This document shows, in pieces, positions 43,543 to 52,675 of a stretch of DNA of 64,000 bases. Origin of the DNA: Rhizobium sp. AC27/96. GTDB taxonomy: Bacteria; Pseudomonadota; Alphaproteobacteria; Rhizobiales; Rhizobiaceae. How positions within the stretch are numbered: position 1 is the stretch's first letter; each line of letters starts with the position of its first letter. The notes below the pieces were generated by a model, which saw only the letters and a program-made list of their open reading frames with translations, searched no databases and was not told the DNA's origin. A program made the translations under genes and the position numbers. The stretch covers positions 682,001 to 746,000 of the forward strand of contig NZ_LXKN01000001.1 in assembly GCF_001692325.1 (NCBI RefSeq), given 5' to 3'.

Positions 43543-45611
43543 GCATTCCATCCTGGCGGGACTGGCTGTTTTCCGTCAAAGCCTTCATTGCAGCCATCAT
43601 GGCGCTGTTCATTGCGCTGTCGCTGGACTTGCCGCGCCCTTACTGGGCAATGGCGGCCGTCTATGTGGTTGCCAATCCGCTTGCGGGCGCAACGAGCTCA
43701 AAGGCGCTCTATCGTACGCTCGGTACGCTGATCGGCGCCTGTGCCTCGGTGATCTTCGTTCCGCTCTTCGTCAATGCGCCGGAATTGCTTTCGGTCGTCG
43801 TGGCGCTCTGGACCGGAACCCTGCTGTTCGTCTCGATGCTCGACCGCACCTCGCGCAGTTATGTCTTCATGCTCGCCGGCTATTCATTGCCGCTGATCGC
43901 GCTGCCGACGGTCGGCGCACCGGAAACCGTATTCGATGTCGCGCTTGCCCGCTCCGAAGAGATCATCATCGGCATCGTTTGCGCCAGCGTCGTCAGCTCC
44001 ATCATCTTCCCGAGCAGTGTCGGTACCGTGCTCGGCCAGCGCATCGGCTCCTGGCTCGATGATGCCGGCACCTGGGCCGATGAAATCCTGCGAGGCGAGG
44101 GTGCTTCCCCGGCGACGCCGCTGAAGCGTCAGAAGCTTGTCGCCGACGTCTCCGGCCTCGACCTTGTCATCAGCCAACTCAAATATGATGCGGGCAGCCG
44201 CGATATCGTCAGGCATTCCCGGGAACTGCGCGGCCGTCTCTTGATGCTGCTGCCGCTCTTCTCGTCGCTGGCCGACCGCCTGCACGCGCTAAAGGCCGGC
44301 GAGAAGCCGCTGCCTGCGGAGCTTGTCTCGGTTCTGAACGATGTCGCCGATTGGCTGAGGCAGGGCGGACGCGGCAAGGCCGATGATACTGCGGATGCCC
44401 TATCGAGAAAGATCGAGGAACTGCAGCAGAATGACCTTGATCTCGGTTGGGATGACCTCGTTCGGTCGAGCGCTCTGGCGCGCCTGAAGGAAATCGTCGA
44501 TCTATGGCAGGATTGCCTGACATTGCGCGACCAGATTGTCTCCGGGCAACAGGTCGGCACCTGGCGGCCCGCCTTCCGGCACCGCAATGTCGTCGGCCAA
44601 AGCAGGCACTATGATTATGCCTTGCTTGCCTTTTCGGCCGGCTCGGTCGTCGTCGGCATTGCTGCTGCCTGCTTCTTCTGGATCTATTCCGGATGGGAGG
44701 ACGGTGCGGGCTTCGTGACCATGGCGGCTGTTGCCTGTTCGTTTTTCGCCGCGCTCGATCGCCCTGCGCCGTTCATCACCTCGATGTTCATCTGGAGCGC
44801 AATGAGCCTGGTGATTGCATGCGTCTATATCTTCGGCATCCTGCCTTCCATTTCCGGCTTCGAAATGCTGGTGCTGGTCTTTGCGCCACCCTTCCTGGTC
44901 ATGGGTCTGTTGATCCCGCGGCCACAGACCAACCTGCTCGCCATGTTGCTCGCCGTGAACGGCGCGACCTTCATTGCGCTGCAGGATCGGTACACCGCCG
45001 ATTTCGCCAGTTTCGCGAATAGCGCGATCGCTGCCCTGGCAGGCATCGGCTTCGCTCTCGTCTGGACGCTGGTCACCCGTCCGTTCGGCTCTGAACTTGC
45101 CGCCTGGCGGCTGGTGCGGGCCGGCTGGACCGACCTTGCCGAGACGGCAGCCGGCATCCGACGCGCCGACCACGAGCGTTTGTCCGGCCGCATTCTTGAT
45201 CGTCTCGGCCAGCTTGTGCCACGCCTTGCTGGCATCGAGGACCGCGAGCTGAAGAAGGTCGATGGTTATGCCGATGTCCGCCTAGGCTTCAACGTGCTGA
45301 TGCTGCAGAAGGAGCGGGGGCAACTGAATTCCGCCGCGGCCGCCTCCGTCAGCGAGGTTCTGATCGGCGTGTCCGATTTCTATCGTTCGCGGCTGAAGGC
45401 CAAGCGCGCCATCGATCCCTCGGACGAGTTGCGCCTATCGATCGATCGTGGCCTCGAAGCGGTGGCGCAGAACAGGCGCGAGCCCGGTCGAGCCAGCCTC
45501 GATGCGCTGGTGGGGCTGCGCCGCGCACTCTTCCCGCATGCCGAACCACCGGCGAGCTGGCAGCCGCCGGTATCGAACACGTCTCAACCTCTTCCCATTG
45601 CCGCCGAGTAA
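43539..45611 (+). CDS. FUSC family inner-membrane transporter (AaeB-like)
   Basis: A 690-aa protein with the two-part layout of the FUSC/AaeB family: an N-terminal membrane bundle (about 15-165, starting WLFSVKAFIAAIMALFIALS), a soluble middle region, and a second membrane bundle (about 360-520) followed by a cytoplasmic tail. DLPRPYWAMAAVYVVANPLA is typical of the family. In E. coli AaeB exports aromatic carboxylic acids with AaeA; the gene order here is the same type. Translationally coupled to marR and followed after 4 nt by the DUF1656 gene. Confidence 0.9.
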   Translation: MSIPSWRDWLFSVKAFIAAIMALFIALSLDLPRPYWAMAAVYVVANPLAGATSSKALYRTLGTLIGACASVIFVPLFVNAPELLSVVVALWTGTLLFVSMLDRTSRSYVFMLAGYSLPLIALPTVGAPETVFDVALARSEEIIIGIVCASVVSSIIFPSSVGTVLGQRIGSWLDDAGTWADEILRGEGASPATPLKRQKLVADVSGLDLVISQLKYDAGSRDIVRHSRELRGRLLMLLPLFSSLADRLHALKAGEKPLPAELVSVLNDVADWLRQGGRGKADDTADALSRKIEELQQNDLDLGWDDLVRSSALARLKEIVDLWQDCLTLRDQIVSGQQVGTWRPAFRHRNVVGQSRHYDYALLAFSAGSVVVGIAAACFFWIYSGWEDGAGFVTMAAVACSFFAALDRPAPFITSMFIWSAMSLVIACVYIFGILPSISGFEMLVLVFAPPFLVMGLLIPRPQTNLLAMLLAVNGATFIALQDRYTADFASFANSAIAALAGIGFALVWTLVTRPFGSELAAWRLVRAGWTDLAETAAGIRRADHERLSGRILDRLGQLVPRLAGIEDRELKKVDGYADVRLGFNVLMLQKERGQLNSAAAASVSEVLIGVSDFYRSRLKAKRAIDPSDELRLSIDRGLEAVAQNRREPGRASLDALVGLRRALFPHAEPPASWQPPVSNTSQPLPIAAE

Positions 45612-45615
45612 CATC

Positions 45616-45825
45616 ATGCCCGCAGAATTCGATCTTTATGGCGTCTACATGCCACGCCTTCTGGTTCTCATGCTCGTGACGCTGTTTGTCGTCATCATCC
45701 TTCGACGCCTGCTCGCATGGGCCGGAGCCTATACTCTGGTCTGGCATCGCGGCCTTTTCGATCTCGCGCTCTACGTTTTGTTGCTCGGCGCCGTCTCCTC
45801 TGTTTCCCGTTGGTACTTCACATGA
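45616..45825 (+). CDS. DUF1656 small membrane protein (AaeX-like)
   Basis: A 69-aa protein with two predicted membrane helices (about 12-31 and 45-62), starting MPAEFDLYGVYMPRLLVLM, as in DUF1656. Such genes are regularly found between AaeB-type and AaeA-type genes; their role in the pump is not known. It overlaps the next gene by four bases. Confidence 0.9.
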   Translation: MPAEFDLYGVYMPRLLVLMLVTLFVVIILRRLLAWAGAYTLVWHRGLFDLALYVLLLGAVSSVSRWYFT

Positions 45826-46712
45826 ACACGTTAAAACTCATCGGCCGTGTCGCCGTCACCCTCATCTTCGTCGTCGCTGCCGTCTATGTCGGCCGCCAGC
45901 TCTGGGGCCATTATATGGACGAACCCTGGACGCGCGACGCGCGTCTGCGCGCCGATGTCGTTGGCATCGCGCCTGACGTTTCCGGCCTTGTCAGCGACGT
46001 CCTCGTCAAGGACAACCAGGCCGTCAAGAAGGGCGACCTTCTTTTCCGTGTGGATCGCGATCGCTTTGCTATCGCCCTTGAACAAGCGGATGCCGCGCTC
46101 GCAAGCAGCAATGCCGCTCTCGAGCAGGCTCAGCGCGAAAGCGCCCGGCAGGCGCGCCTTGGCGATGCTGCTTCCCTGCAGCAAAAGGAGCAGGCGCTGA
46201 CCGCTGTGCAGCAGGACGAAGCCGCTGTCCGTCAGGCGACAGCCAACCGCGAGCTTGCCCAGCTGAACCTCGATCGCTCGGAAGTCCGTGCCACTGTCAA
46301 CGGTACGATCTCGAACCTCAGCCTGCGTCCGGGCGATTATGTCTCGGCCGGTACGGCGAAAGTGGCGCTGATCGACAGCGATTCCCTGCGCGTCGAAGGC
46401 TATTTTGAGGAAACCAAGCTGCCGCGCATCCATGTTGGCGACGAAGTCTACATCCATCTGATGGGGCAGACAGAAAAGCTGACCGGCCATGTCGAAAGCA
46501 TCGCCTATGGCATCGAGGACCGCGAACGTACCTCGGGCAGCCTGCTTGCCAATATCACCCCGACTTTCAGCTGGGTACGCCTGGCGCAGCGCGTGCCGGT
46601 GCGCATCTCACTCGACAAGGTGCCTGATGGCACGAAGCTGATTGCCGGCCTGACGGCGACCGTCGAGGTGCAGGAGCAGGGGCAGGCCAAGATCGCTAGC
46701 GCTGCGGAATGA
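45822..46712 (+). CDS. HlyD family periplasmic adaptor (AaeA-like)
   Basis: A 296-aa membrane fusion protein. An N-terminal anchor (about 5-27) is followed by the lipoyl half VVGIAPDVSGLVSDVLVKDN, a helical hairpin (about 85-155, Ala/Gln/Glu-rich), the second lipoyl half with RATVNGTISNLSLRPGDYVS, and a beta-barrel. It would link the FUSC transporter to an outer-membrane channel, which is not encoded here. Last gene of the marR operon, start inside the DUF1656 stop. Confidence 0.93.
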   Translation: MNTLKLIGRVAVTLIFVVAAVYVGRQLWGHYMDEPWTRDARLRADVVGIAPDVSGLVSDVLVKDNQAVKKGDLLFRVDRDRFAIALEQADAALASSNAALEQAQRESARQARLGDAASLQQKEQALTAVQQDEAAVRQATANRELAQLNLDRSEVRATVNGTISNLSLRPGDYVSAGTAKVALIDSDSLRVEGYFEETKLPRIHVGDEVYIHLMGQTEKLTGHVESIAYGIEDRERTSGSLLANITPTFSWVRLAQRVPVRISLDKVPDGTKLIAGLTATVEVQEQGQAKIASAAE

Positions 46713-46742
46713 CCATCGCGTGAAAGAGCAGAGCGGCCGAGT

Positions 46743-47396
46743 TCAGGCCGCTCTGGAATTGGAAGCCGCAACCGGCCTGCGCGCGGCCCGGCGTCTCTCC
46801 ATCATGATCGGCCTGTAGGATCTGTAGAGGATCATGGCGATCAGCAGGCCGATATAGATAAACTGCTCCAGCGACAGGATCTTGGTCGACAGCGCGAAGT
46901 GCAGCGCACCACAGGCCGCCACGATATAGACCAGACGATGCAGCCAGATCCATTTCTTGCCGAGACGCTTGATCGAGAAGTTGTTTGACGTCACGGCGAG
47001 CGCCAGCAGCATGACGAGGCCCGCCATGCCGAACATGATGAAGGGCCGTTTCAGCACATCGTCGATGACGGCCTGCACATCCAGCGCCTGATCGAGGACC
47101 ATGTAGACCGTCAGATGCATCAGCGCGTAATAGAAACAGAGCAGGCCGAGCGCGCGGCGATAGCGCAGATAGTTCCAGCCGAAGAGATCCCGAAGCGGCG
47201 TGACCGCAAGCGTCAGCAGCAGGAAGCGGATCGCCCAAAGCCCCAGGAAAAGCTCGAAGGTCTTGACGGCGTCGGCGCCAAGCTGGTCCGTAGCGCCGAG
47301 ATAGAATTCCCAGGCAGCCGGCAGCAACCCCACGATATAGAGCGCCCAGACGGAGGCCGGTTGCCAGCGCTTGGGCAGGGCGAAGGAAAAAGCCAT
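46743..47396 (-). CDS. msrQ: Heme-binding membrane subunit MsrQ
   Basis: A 217-aa membrane protein of the ferric-reductase-like family that feeds electrons from the respiratory chain to MsrP. About six helices are predicted. Candidate heme-ligand histidines lie in YYALMHLTVYMVLD, in WLHRLVYIVAACGALHF (two). Its start overlaps the msrP stop region at 47396, so the two are translationally coupled. Confidence 0.95.
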   Translation of the reverse strand: MAFSFALPKRWQPASVWALYIVGLLPAAWEFYLGATDQLGADAVKTFELFLGLWAIRFLLLTLAVTPLRDLFGWNYLRYRRALGLLCFYYALMHLTVYMVLDQALDVQAVIDDVLKRPFIMFGMAGLVMLLALAVTSNNFSIKRLGKKWIWLHRLVYIVAACGALHFALSTKILSLEQFIYIGLLIAMILYRSYRPIMMERRRAARRPVAASNSRAA

Positions 47397-48346
47397 CAGA
47401 AATTCACCCGAAGGTCCATGCCGCTATAGAGGCTGGCGACTTGATCGGCATAGCCGTTGAAGGGCAGGGTGGGATGACGGTTGGAACCGAAGAAGCCGCC
47501 TTCGCCGATGCGCCGCTCGGTCGCCTGGCTCCAGCGTGGGTGGTCGACGGCCGGATTGACGTTGGCGTAGAAGCCGTACTCCTGGCTATTGGTCACCTGC
47601 CATGTGTTCAGCGGCTGCTTGTCGGTGAGCGTGATGCGCACGATCGACTTGATGCCCTTGAAGCCGTATTTCCACGGTACGACAAGGCGGATCGGCGCGC
47701 CGTTCTGGTTCGGCAGCGTCTCGCCATAAAGGCCGACGGCAAGCAGCGTCAGGGGATTGCGCGCTTCGTCCAGCCGCAAGCCCTCCACATAGGGCCAGTC
47801 CAGAGACTGCAGGAGGCCCGACTGCCCCGGCATTTCCGAAGGCCGGACGACTGTCTCGAAGGCAACGAATTTGGCGCTCCCCTGCGGGTCCACCTTGTCG
47901 AGCAGGGCAGAGAGCGGAAAACCGTCCCAGGGAATGACCATCGACCACGCCTCGACGCAGCGCATGCGATAGACGCGCTCTTCCGGCGGGAATTCCTTGA
48001 TCAGTGCGTCGATGTCGAAGGTGCCGGGCTTGTTGACCATGCCGTCGACCTTGATCGTCCAGGGTCGCGGCTTGAACTTGCCGGAAAGATTGGCTGGATC
48101 CGACTTATCGAGGCCGAATTCATAAAAATTGTTGTAGGTGGTGACATCCTTGATCGGCGTCAGCTTCTCGTCGACGGTATAGTTGCTTTTCGTCACGGTC
48201 AGCGCATCGGCCAGCGCGGTTTTGCCGCCAACTGCTGCCATACCGATGCCGGCCGCGGCTGCGGTCAGGAATTCTCGCCGCTTGAGATAGGCCGAGCGCG
48301 GTGTGATCTCGGAAGACGCAATTTTCGGCGGGCGATAAGAAGGCAT
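47396..48346 (-). CDS. msrP: Periplasmic methionine sulfoxide reductase catalytic subunit MsrP
   Basis: A 316-aa molybdopterin enzyme that repairs oxidised methionines in periplasmic proteins. It begins with a Tat-type signal ([20 protein letters not shown], about 21-40). The molybdenum-ligand Cys is in [20 protein letters not shown]. Other conserved blocks are [15 protein letters not shown] and [32 protein letters not shown] precedes the ATG. Operon with msrQ; divergent from ilvD. Confidence 0.96.
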   Translation of the reverse strand: MPSYRPPKIASSEITPRSAYLKRREFLTAAAAGIGMAAVGGKTALADALTVTKSNYTVDEKLTPIKDVTTYNNFYEFGLDKSDPANLSGKFKPRPWTIKVDGMVNKPGTFDIDALIKEFPPEERVYRMRCVEAWSMVIPWDGFPLSALLDKVDPQGSAKFVAFETVVRPSEMPGQSGLLQSLDWPYVEGLRLDEARNPLTLLAVGLYGETLPNQNGAPIRLVVPWKYGFKGIKSIVRITLTDKQPLNTWQVTNSQEYGFYANVNPAVDHPRWSQATERRIGEGGFFGSNRHPTLPFNGYADQVASLYSGMDLRVNF

Positions 48347-48697
48347 GACAGTTCCTTTATGCGATCGCAGCTTCGATATGAGCTATACGCAGCAGAGGCA
48401 TATTTTGTTACACTCTTAGGCCGGCCATTCTTTGCAAGGGAAACCAACTTTTTGTGTGTACTTGTGATCGGGCGGCTTCGTTCCCAATTCTGATCACAGG
48501 TTCGTCGCGCCGAAGCATATCATAGTTGCCAATCCGCTCTTGCCCTTGTGGCGTACCGGATTCGCTTGAGTTGATAGTGACAGTACCGCACGATTGGATT
48601 AGGACAATTCCAAAAAGCAGGAATGTCGGCGCTCCCTTGGGCGCAAAGCTCGGGCCGGCCGACGCCGCACAAATTCCAGGATGACGAGGAAGACACC
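48347..48697. other. Divergent intergenic region between msrP and ilvD
   Basis: These 351 bases must hold the msrP and ilvD promoters, but I see no strong consensus match. TTGTGATC (48462-48469) and its complement GATCACAG (48492-48499) form an inverted repeat with a long 22-base spacer. A minus-strand frame with a lipoprotein-like stretch ending at 48408 is discussed under rejected items. No known attenuator features (such as runs of Ile/Val/Leu codons before a terminator) were seen upstream of ilvD. Confidence 0.5.
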
Positions 48698-50536
48698 ATG
48701 CCAGCTTATCGTTCCAGAACCACGACCCACGGCCGCAACATGGCCGGCGCACGCGGCCTTTGGCGCGCGACGGGTATGAAGGACAGCGATTTCGGCAAGC
48801 CGATCATTGCGGTGGTCAACTCCTTCACCCAGTTTGTGCCCGGTCACGTTCACCTCAAGGATCTCGGCCAGCTTGTGGCGCGTGAGATCGAGGCGGCCGG
48901 CGGCGTTGCCAAGGAATTCAACACAATCGCCGTCGATGACGGCATCGCCATGGGCCATGACGGCATGCTCTATTCGCTGCCGTCGCGCGAGCTCATCGCC
49001 GACAGCGTCGAATACATGGTCAACGCCCATTGCGCCGACGCCATGGTCTGCATCTCCAACTGCGACAAGATCACTCCCGGCATGCTGATGGCCTCGCTGC
49101 GCCTCAATATCCCGACGGTCTTCGTTTCCGGTGGTCCCATGGAGGCCGGCAAGGTCATCCTGCATGGCAAGAAGGTCGCGCTCGACCTCGTCGACGCCAT
49201 GGTTGCCGCTGCCGACGACAAGATCAGCGACGAGGACGTCGCCACCATCGAACGCTCGGCTTGCCCAACCTGCGGCTCCTGCTCGGGCATGTTCACGGCC
49301 AATTCGATGAACTGTCTGACCGAAGCCCTCGGCCTGTCCTTGCCCGGCAACGGCTCGACGCTTGCCACCCATTCGGACCGCAAGGAACTCTTCCTCGAAG
49401 CCGGCCGCCGTGTGGTTGCTCTGGCAAAGCGCTATTATGAGCAGGACGACGTGACGGCACTGCCGCGGACGATCGCCAGCAAGGGCGCGTTCGAAAACGC
49501 CATGGCACTTGATATCGCCATGGGCGGCTCGACCAATACCGTGCTGCATATTCTTGCAGCAGCCCATGAGGGCGAGATCGACTTCACGATGGATGATATC
49601 GATCGCCTGTCACGCCGTGTTCCCTGCCTTTCCAAGGTGGCGCCTGCCAAGGCCGACGTTCATATGGAAGATGTGCATCGCGCCGGCGGCATCATGGCGA
49701 TCCTCGGCGAGTTGAACCGTGCCGGACTGATAAATGCCGACCTGCCGACCGTTCACGCTGCGACGCTGGGCGAAGCTCTGGCACAGTGGGATATTGCGGT
49801 CACCGACAACAAGGCTGCTCTGGAGCTCTTCAGCGCCGCTCCTGGCGGTGTCCCGACGCAGGTTGCCTTCAGCCAGAGCGCGCGCTGGCAAGAGCTTGAT
49901 CTCGATCGCGAAAAGGGTGTCATCCGCGATGCTCAGCATCCGTTCTCCAAGGATGGCGGTCTTGCCGTCCTCAAGGGGAATCTGGCGCTCGACGGCTGCA
50001 TCGTGAAGACTGCCGGCGTCGATGAATCGATCCTGAAATTCTCCGGTCCGGCCAAGGTCTTCGAAAGCCAGGACGCGGCGGTCAAGGGCATCCTCAGCAA
50101 CGAGGTCGTTGCAGGCGATGTCGTCGTCATCCGCTACGAAGGCCCGAAGGGCGGCCCCGGCATGCAGGAAATGCTCTATCCGACCAGCTATCTGAAGTCG
50201 AAGGGTCTCGGCAAGGCTTGCGCACTGATCACCGATGGCCGCTTCTCCGGCGGCACGTCCGGCCTCTCCATCGGCCATGCTTCGCCGGAAGCCGCAAACG
50301 GCGGCACGATCGGTCTGGTGCGCGAAGGCGACATGATCGACATCGACATCCCGAACCGCACGATCAGCCTGCGCGTCGACGATGCCGAGCTTGCAGCTCG
50401 CCGTGAAGCCCAGAACGCCAAGGGCTGGTTCCCGGCTGAAGTGCGCAAGCGCAATGTCACCACGGCGCTGAAGGCCTATGCTGCTTTCGCGACCAGTGCC
50501 GACCGGGGTGCGGTTCGCGATCTGGGCGGGAAGTAA
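48698..50536 (+). CDS. ilvD: Dihydroxy-acid dehydratase
   Basis: A 612-aa iron-sulfur dehydratase for the third step of valine, leucine and isoleucine synthesis. Cluster cysteines appear in [12 protein letters not shown] and [19 protein letters not shown]; the [20 protein letters not shown] block and the C-terminal [19 protein letters not shown] are conserved. The ATG at 48698 follows GAGGAAGACACC and gives the canonical [15 protein letters not shown] start; the 25-codon upstream extension is not conserved. Single gene, followed by a palindromic repeat element. Confidence 0.97.
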   Translation: MPAYRSRTTTHGRNMAGARGLWRATGMKDSDFGKPIIAVVNSFTQFVPGHVHLKDLGQLVAREIEAAGGVAKEFNTIAVDDGIAMGHDGMLYSLPSRELIADSVEYMVNAHCADAMVCISNCDKITPGMLMASLRLNIPTVFVSGGPMEAGKVILHGKKVALDLVDAMVAAADDKISDEDVATIERSACPTCGSCSGMFTANSMNCLTEALGLSLPGNGSTLATHSDRKELFLEAGRRVVALAKRYYEQDDVTALPRTIASKGAFENAMALDIAMGGSTNTVLHILAAAHEGEIDFTMDDIDRLSRRVPCLSKVAPAKADVHMEDVHRAGGIMAILGELNRAGLINADLPTVHAATLGEALAQWDIAVTDNKAALELFSAAPGGVPTQVAFSQSARWQELDLDREKGVIRDAQHPFSKDGGLAVLKGNLALDGCIVKTAGVDESILKFSGPAKVFESQDAAVKGILSNEVVAGDVVVIRYEGPKGGPGMQEMLYPTSYLKSKGLGKACALITDGRFSGGTSGLSIGHASPEAANGGTIGLVREGDMIDIDIPNRTISLRVDDAELAARREAQNAKGWFPAEVRKRNVTTALKAYAAFATSADRGAVRDLGGK

Positions 50537-50543
50537 CTAAGCT

Positions 50544-50706
50544 CCTTCGCCCCGTGAAACGGGGAGAAGGTGAACTCGAACGGTCGAGCATAGCTCGGCC
50601 GCGAGAGGACGGATGAGGGGCCTTTCGAGCTTTATCGCAACGGCAGACTTTGCCGTACCTGCGGTAGCCCTTCGCCCTGGCCCTCTCGCCGCACGCGGGG
50701 AGAGGG
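50544..50706. repeat. RIME-like intergenic palindromic repeat
   Basis: Two imperfect palindromes bracket about 110 bases: CCTTC-GCCCCGTGAAACGGGGA-GAAGG (50544-50570) and CCCTCTCGCCGC/GCGGGGAGAGGG (50681-50706). The wording (CGGATGAGGGGC and GGAGAAGG pieces) is like the Rhizobium-specific intergenic mosaic element. Its only copy in this window lies just after ilvD. Confidence 0.7.
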
Positions 50707-50749
50707 GACTTATCCGGCAAAGGCCTCATGTCTCCGCACAATGCGACCC

Positions 50750-51097
50750 TTAAAGCGGCCGATTGATCTGCTTGTACGTGTCGTTGAGCACTTTCAGGCG
50801 CTCCTCATAGGATGTGGTCAGGCAGGCGACATCGGCTTCGCAGGCCTGCCGCTTCTTCAGCCATTCCGTCTGTTGATCCTGCATCGTGCCGCGCGCGCCC
50901 ATGGCGAGCAGGCCGGAGAGCAGGTCGAAAGTCGTCACCATCTTCACATCGGCGTCGTTAAGCGCCCTGACGTCGCATATTTTCTTCTCATCGGGCTTCA
51001 GGGTCTGCGCCTCGCAATCGAAGCTGGCGGCATGCGAAGTGCCGGCAGTGCCGAGAGAGAGGAGAAGGACGGCGGCGGCTAGATGGTTCAATCGCAT
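50750..51097 (-). CDS. Secreted DUF1311 (LprI-like) protein
   Basis: A 115-aa protein with a clear signal peptide (RLNHLAAAVLLLSLGTAGTS, cleavage probably after SHA at 23). The mature part has SFDCEAQTLKPDEKKIC and a second Cys pair in RQACEADVACL, the four-Cys pattern of DUF1311. Some members inhibit lysozyme (LprI); here the role is open. AGGGAGCCAAAC precedes the ATG. Convergent with ilvD. Confidence 0.85.
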   Translation of the reverse strand: MRLNHLAAAVLLLSLGTAGTSHAASFDCEAQTLKPDEKKICDVRALNDADVKMVTTFDLLSGLLAMGARGTMQDQQTEWLKKRQACEADVACLTTSYEERLKVLNDTYKQINRPL

Positions 51098-51271
51098 GTT
51101 TGGCTCCCTATGACGATTCCCAACGCGAAATGCATGACAGCATGTTTTTGTTCACCGAACCTGTTTTTTATCGCTGAAAACTTCCATTTATGCTTCATGC
51201 TTCCGCCCTCTTTCCTTTCTAGCGTCGGGCGCTACAACGTTGTTTAAAGAGAATTAAAAAGGGAAATTTCC

Positions 51272-52675
51272 ATGCATGTCCTCCTGAAGCGCACTGCCGT
51301 TTCGATGATTGCCCTCGCAATGGTGATGCCGCTTTCCGCTGAAGCACAGACGGCGAAGTCGGTGCCGCAAAATCAGGTGCAGATGCAGCTTTCCTTTGCG
51401 CCGCTGGTCAAGCAGACCGCCGGTGCCGTGGTGAACGTCTATGCGGAGCGCCAGGTGCAGCGGCAGTCGCCCTTCGCCGGCGATCCCTTCTTCGAGCAGT
51501 TCTTCGGCCAGCGCATGCCGAATCGCACCGAGAAGCAGTCCTCGCTGGGCTCCGGCGTCATCGTCGAGGCCAACGGCACTGTCATCACCAACAATCACGT
51601 CATCGATGGCGCCGACGATATCAAGATCGCGCTGTCGGATGGCCGCGAATTTCCCTGCAAGGTCATACTGAAGGATGACAGGGTCGATCTCGCGGTCCTG
51701 AAGATCCAGTCGAAGAACGAGACCTTCCCGATCCTGCCCATCGCCAATTCCGATGCGGTCGAGGTCGGCGATCTCGTGCTGGCGATCGGTAATCCCTTCG
51801 GCGTCGGACAGACGGTGACGAGTGGTATCGTATCGGCGCTCGCCCGCAACCAGGTAAAGAACGAGGTCGGCTTCTTCATTCAGACGGATGCCTCGATCAA
51901 TCCCGGCAATTCCGGCGGCGCGCTGGTGAACATGAATGGCGAGCTGATCGCGCTCAACACGGCCATCTTCTCGCAGGGCGGCGGCTCCAACGGCATCGGC
52001 TTTGCCATCCCTGCCAATCTGGTCAAGGTCTTCCTGGCGGCCTCTGACCGTGGCGACAAGTCTTTCGAGCGGCCCTATATCGGCGCATCCTTCGAGCCTG
52101 TGACGTCTGATGTTGCCGAAGCGCTTGGCCTCGACAAGGTGCGCGGCGCACTGGTGACCAAGGTTGTCGACGGTGGCCCCGCCGCCAAGGCTGGCCTGAA
52201 GCCCGGCGAGGTGATCACCGCCCTCAACAGTATCCCGGTCGAGCATCCCGATGCGCTGGGTTATCGCCTGACCACGGCAGGGCTTGGCGCCACCGTATCG
52301 TTGACCGTGCTCGACAACGGCAAGGAGCATGAGGCCAGCATGACGCTTGCCGCAGCACCTGAATCGACGCCGCGCGACGAGAGGCAGATCCAGGGCAACA
52401 ATCCCTTCTCGGGCGCAACGGTTGCCAATCTTTCGCCGCGCGTCGCCGATGAACTGCATCTGCCGCCTGATTCCACCGGCGTCGTCATCGAGAGCCTGAA
52501 GTCGGATTCTCCGGCCGCCCGCCTTGGCTTCGCGCCGCGTGACATCGTCGTCTCGATCAACGGTGTCAATGTCAACTCGACCGAGATATTGCAGCGGACC
52601 GTCGGCTCCAATCCGAGCTTCTGGCGCGTGGAAATCGAGCGTGACGGCCAGCGCATCCGGCAGTTCTTCCGATGA
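51272..52675 (+). CDS. Do/DegQ-type periplasmic serine protease with two PDZ domains
   Basis: A 467-aa HtrA-family protease. A signal peptide (about 1-25, ending AEA) is followed by the trypsin-like domain with His109 (NNHVID), Asp139 (DLAVLK) and Ser214 (NPGNSGGAL), then PDZ1 (about 262-355) and PDZ2 (about 375-465). The acidic/aromatic loop near DPFFEQFFGQRMP matches the LA loop of Do proteases. It degrades or chaperones misfolded envelope proteins. Its stop overlaps the rarA start (ATGA), an unusual pairing of an envelope protease and a DNA-repair ATPase that is common in rhizobia. Confidence 0.93.
   Translation: MHVLLKRTAVSMIALAMVMPLSAEAQTAKSVPQNQVQMQLSFAPLVKQTAGAVVNVYAERQVQRQSPFAGDPFFEQFFGQRMPNRTEKQSSLGSGVIVEANGTVITNNHVIDGADDIKIALSDGREFPCKVILKDDRVDLAVLKIQSKNETFPILPIANSDAVEVGDLVLAIGNPFGVGQTVTSGIVSALARNQVKNEVGFFIQTDASINPGNSGGALVNMNGELIALNTAIFSQGGGSNGIGFAIPANLVKVFLAASDRGDKSFERPYIGASFEPVTSDVAEALGLDKVRGALVTKVVDGGPAAKAGLKPGEVITALNSIPVEHPDALGYRLTTAGLGATVSLTVLDNGKEHEASMTLAAAPESTPRDERQIQGNNPFSGATVANLSPRVADELHLPPDSTGVVIESLKSDSPAARLGFAPRDIVVSINGVNVNSTEILQRTVGSNPSFWRVEIERDGQRIRQFFR

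Noticed and set aside
48408..48752. Minus-strand frame with lipoprotein-like [15 protein letters not shown] stretch in the msrP-ilvD gap
   Set aside because: The stretch resembles a lipobox, but no usable start codon or charged signal N-terminus precedes it; the only in-frame starts lie antisense to ilvD. Possibly a decayed gene, not supported as a feature.
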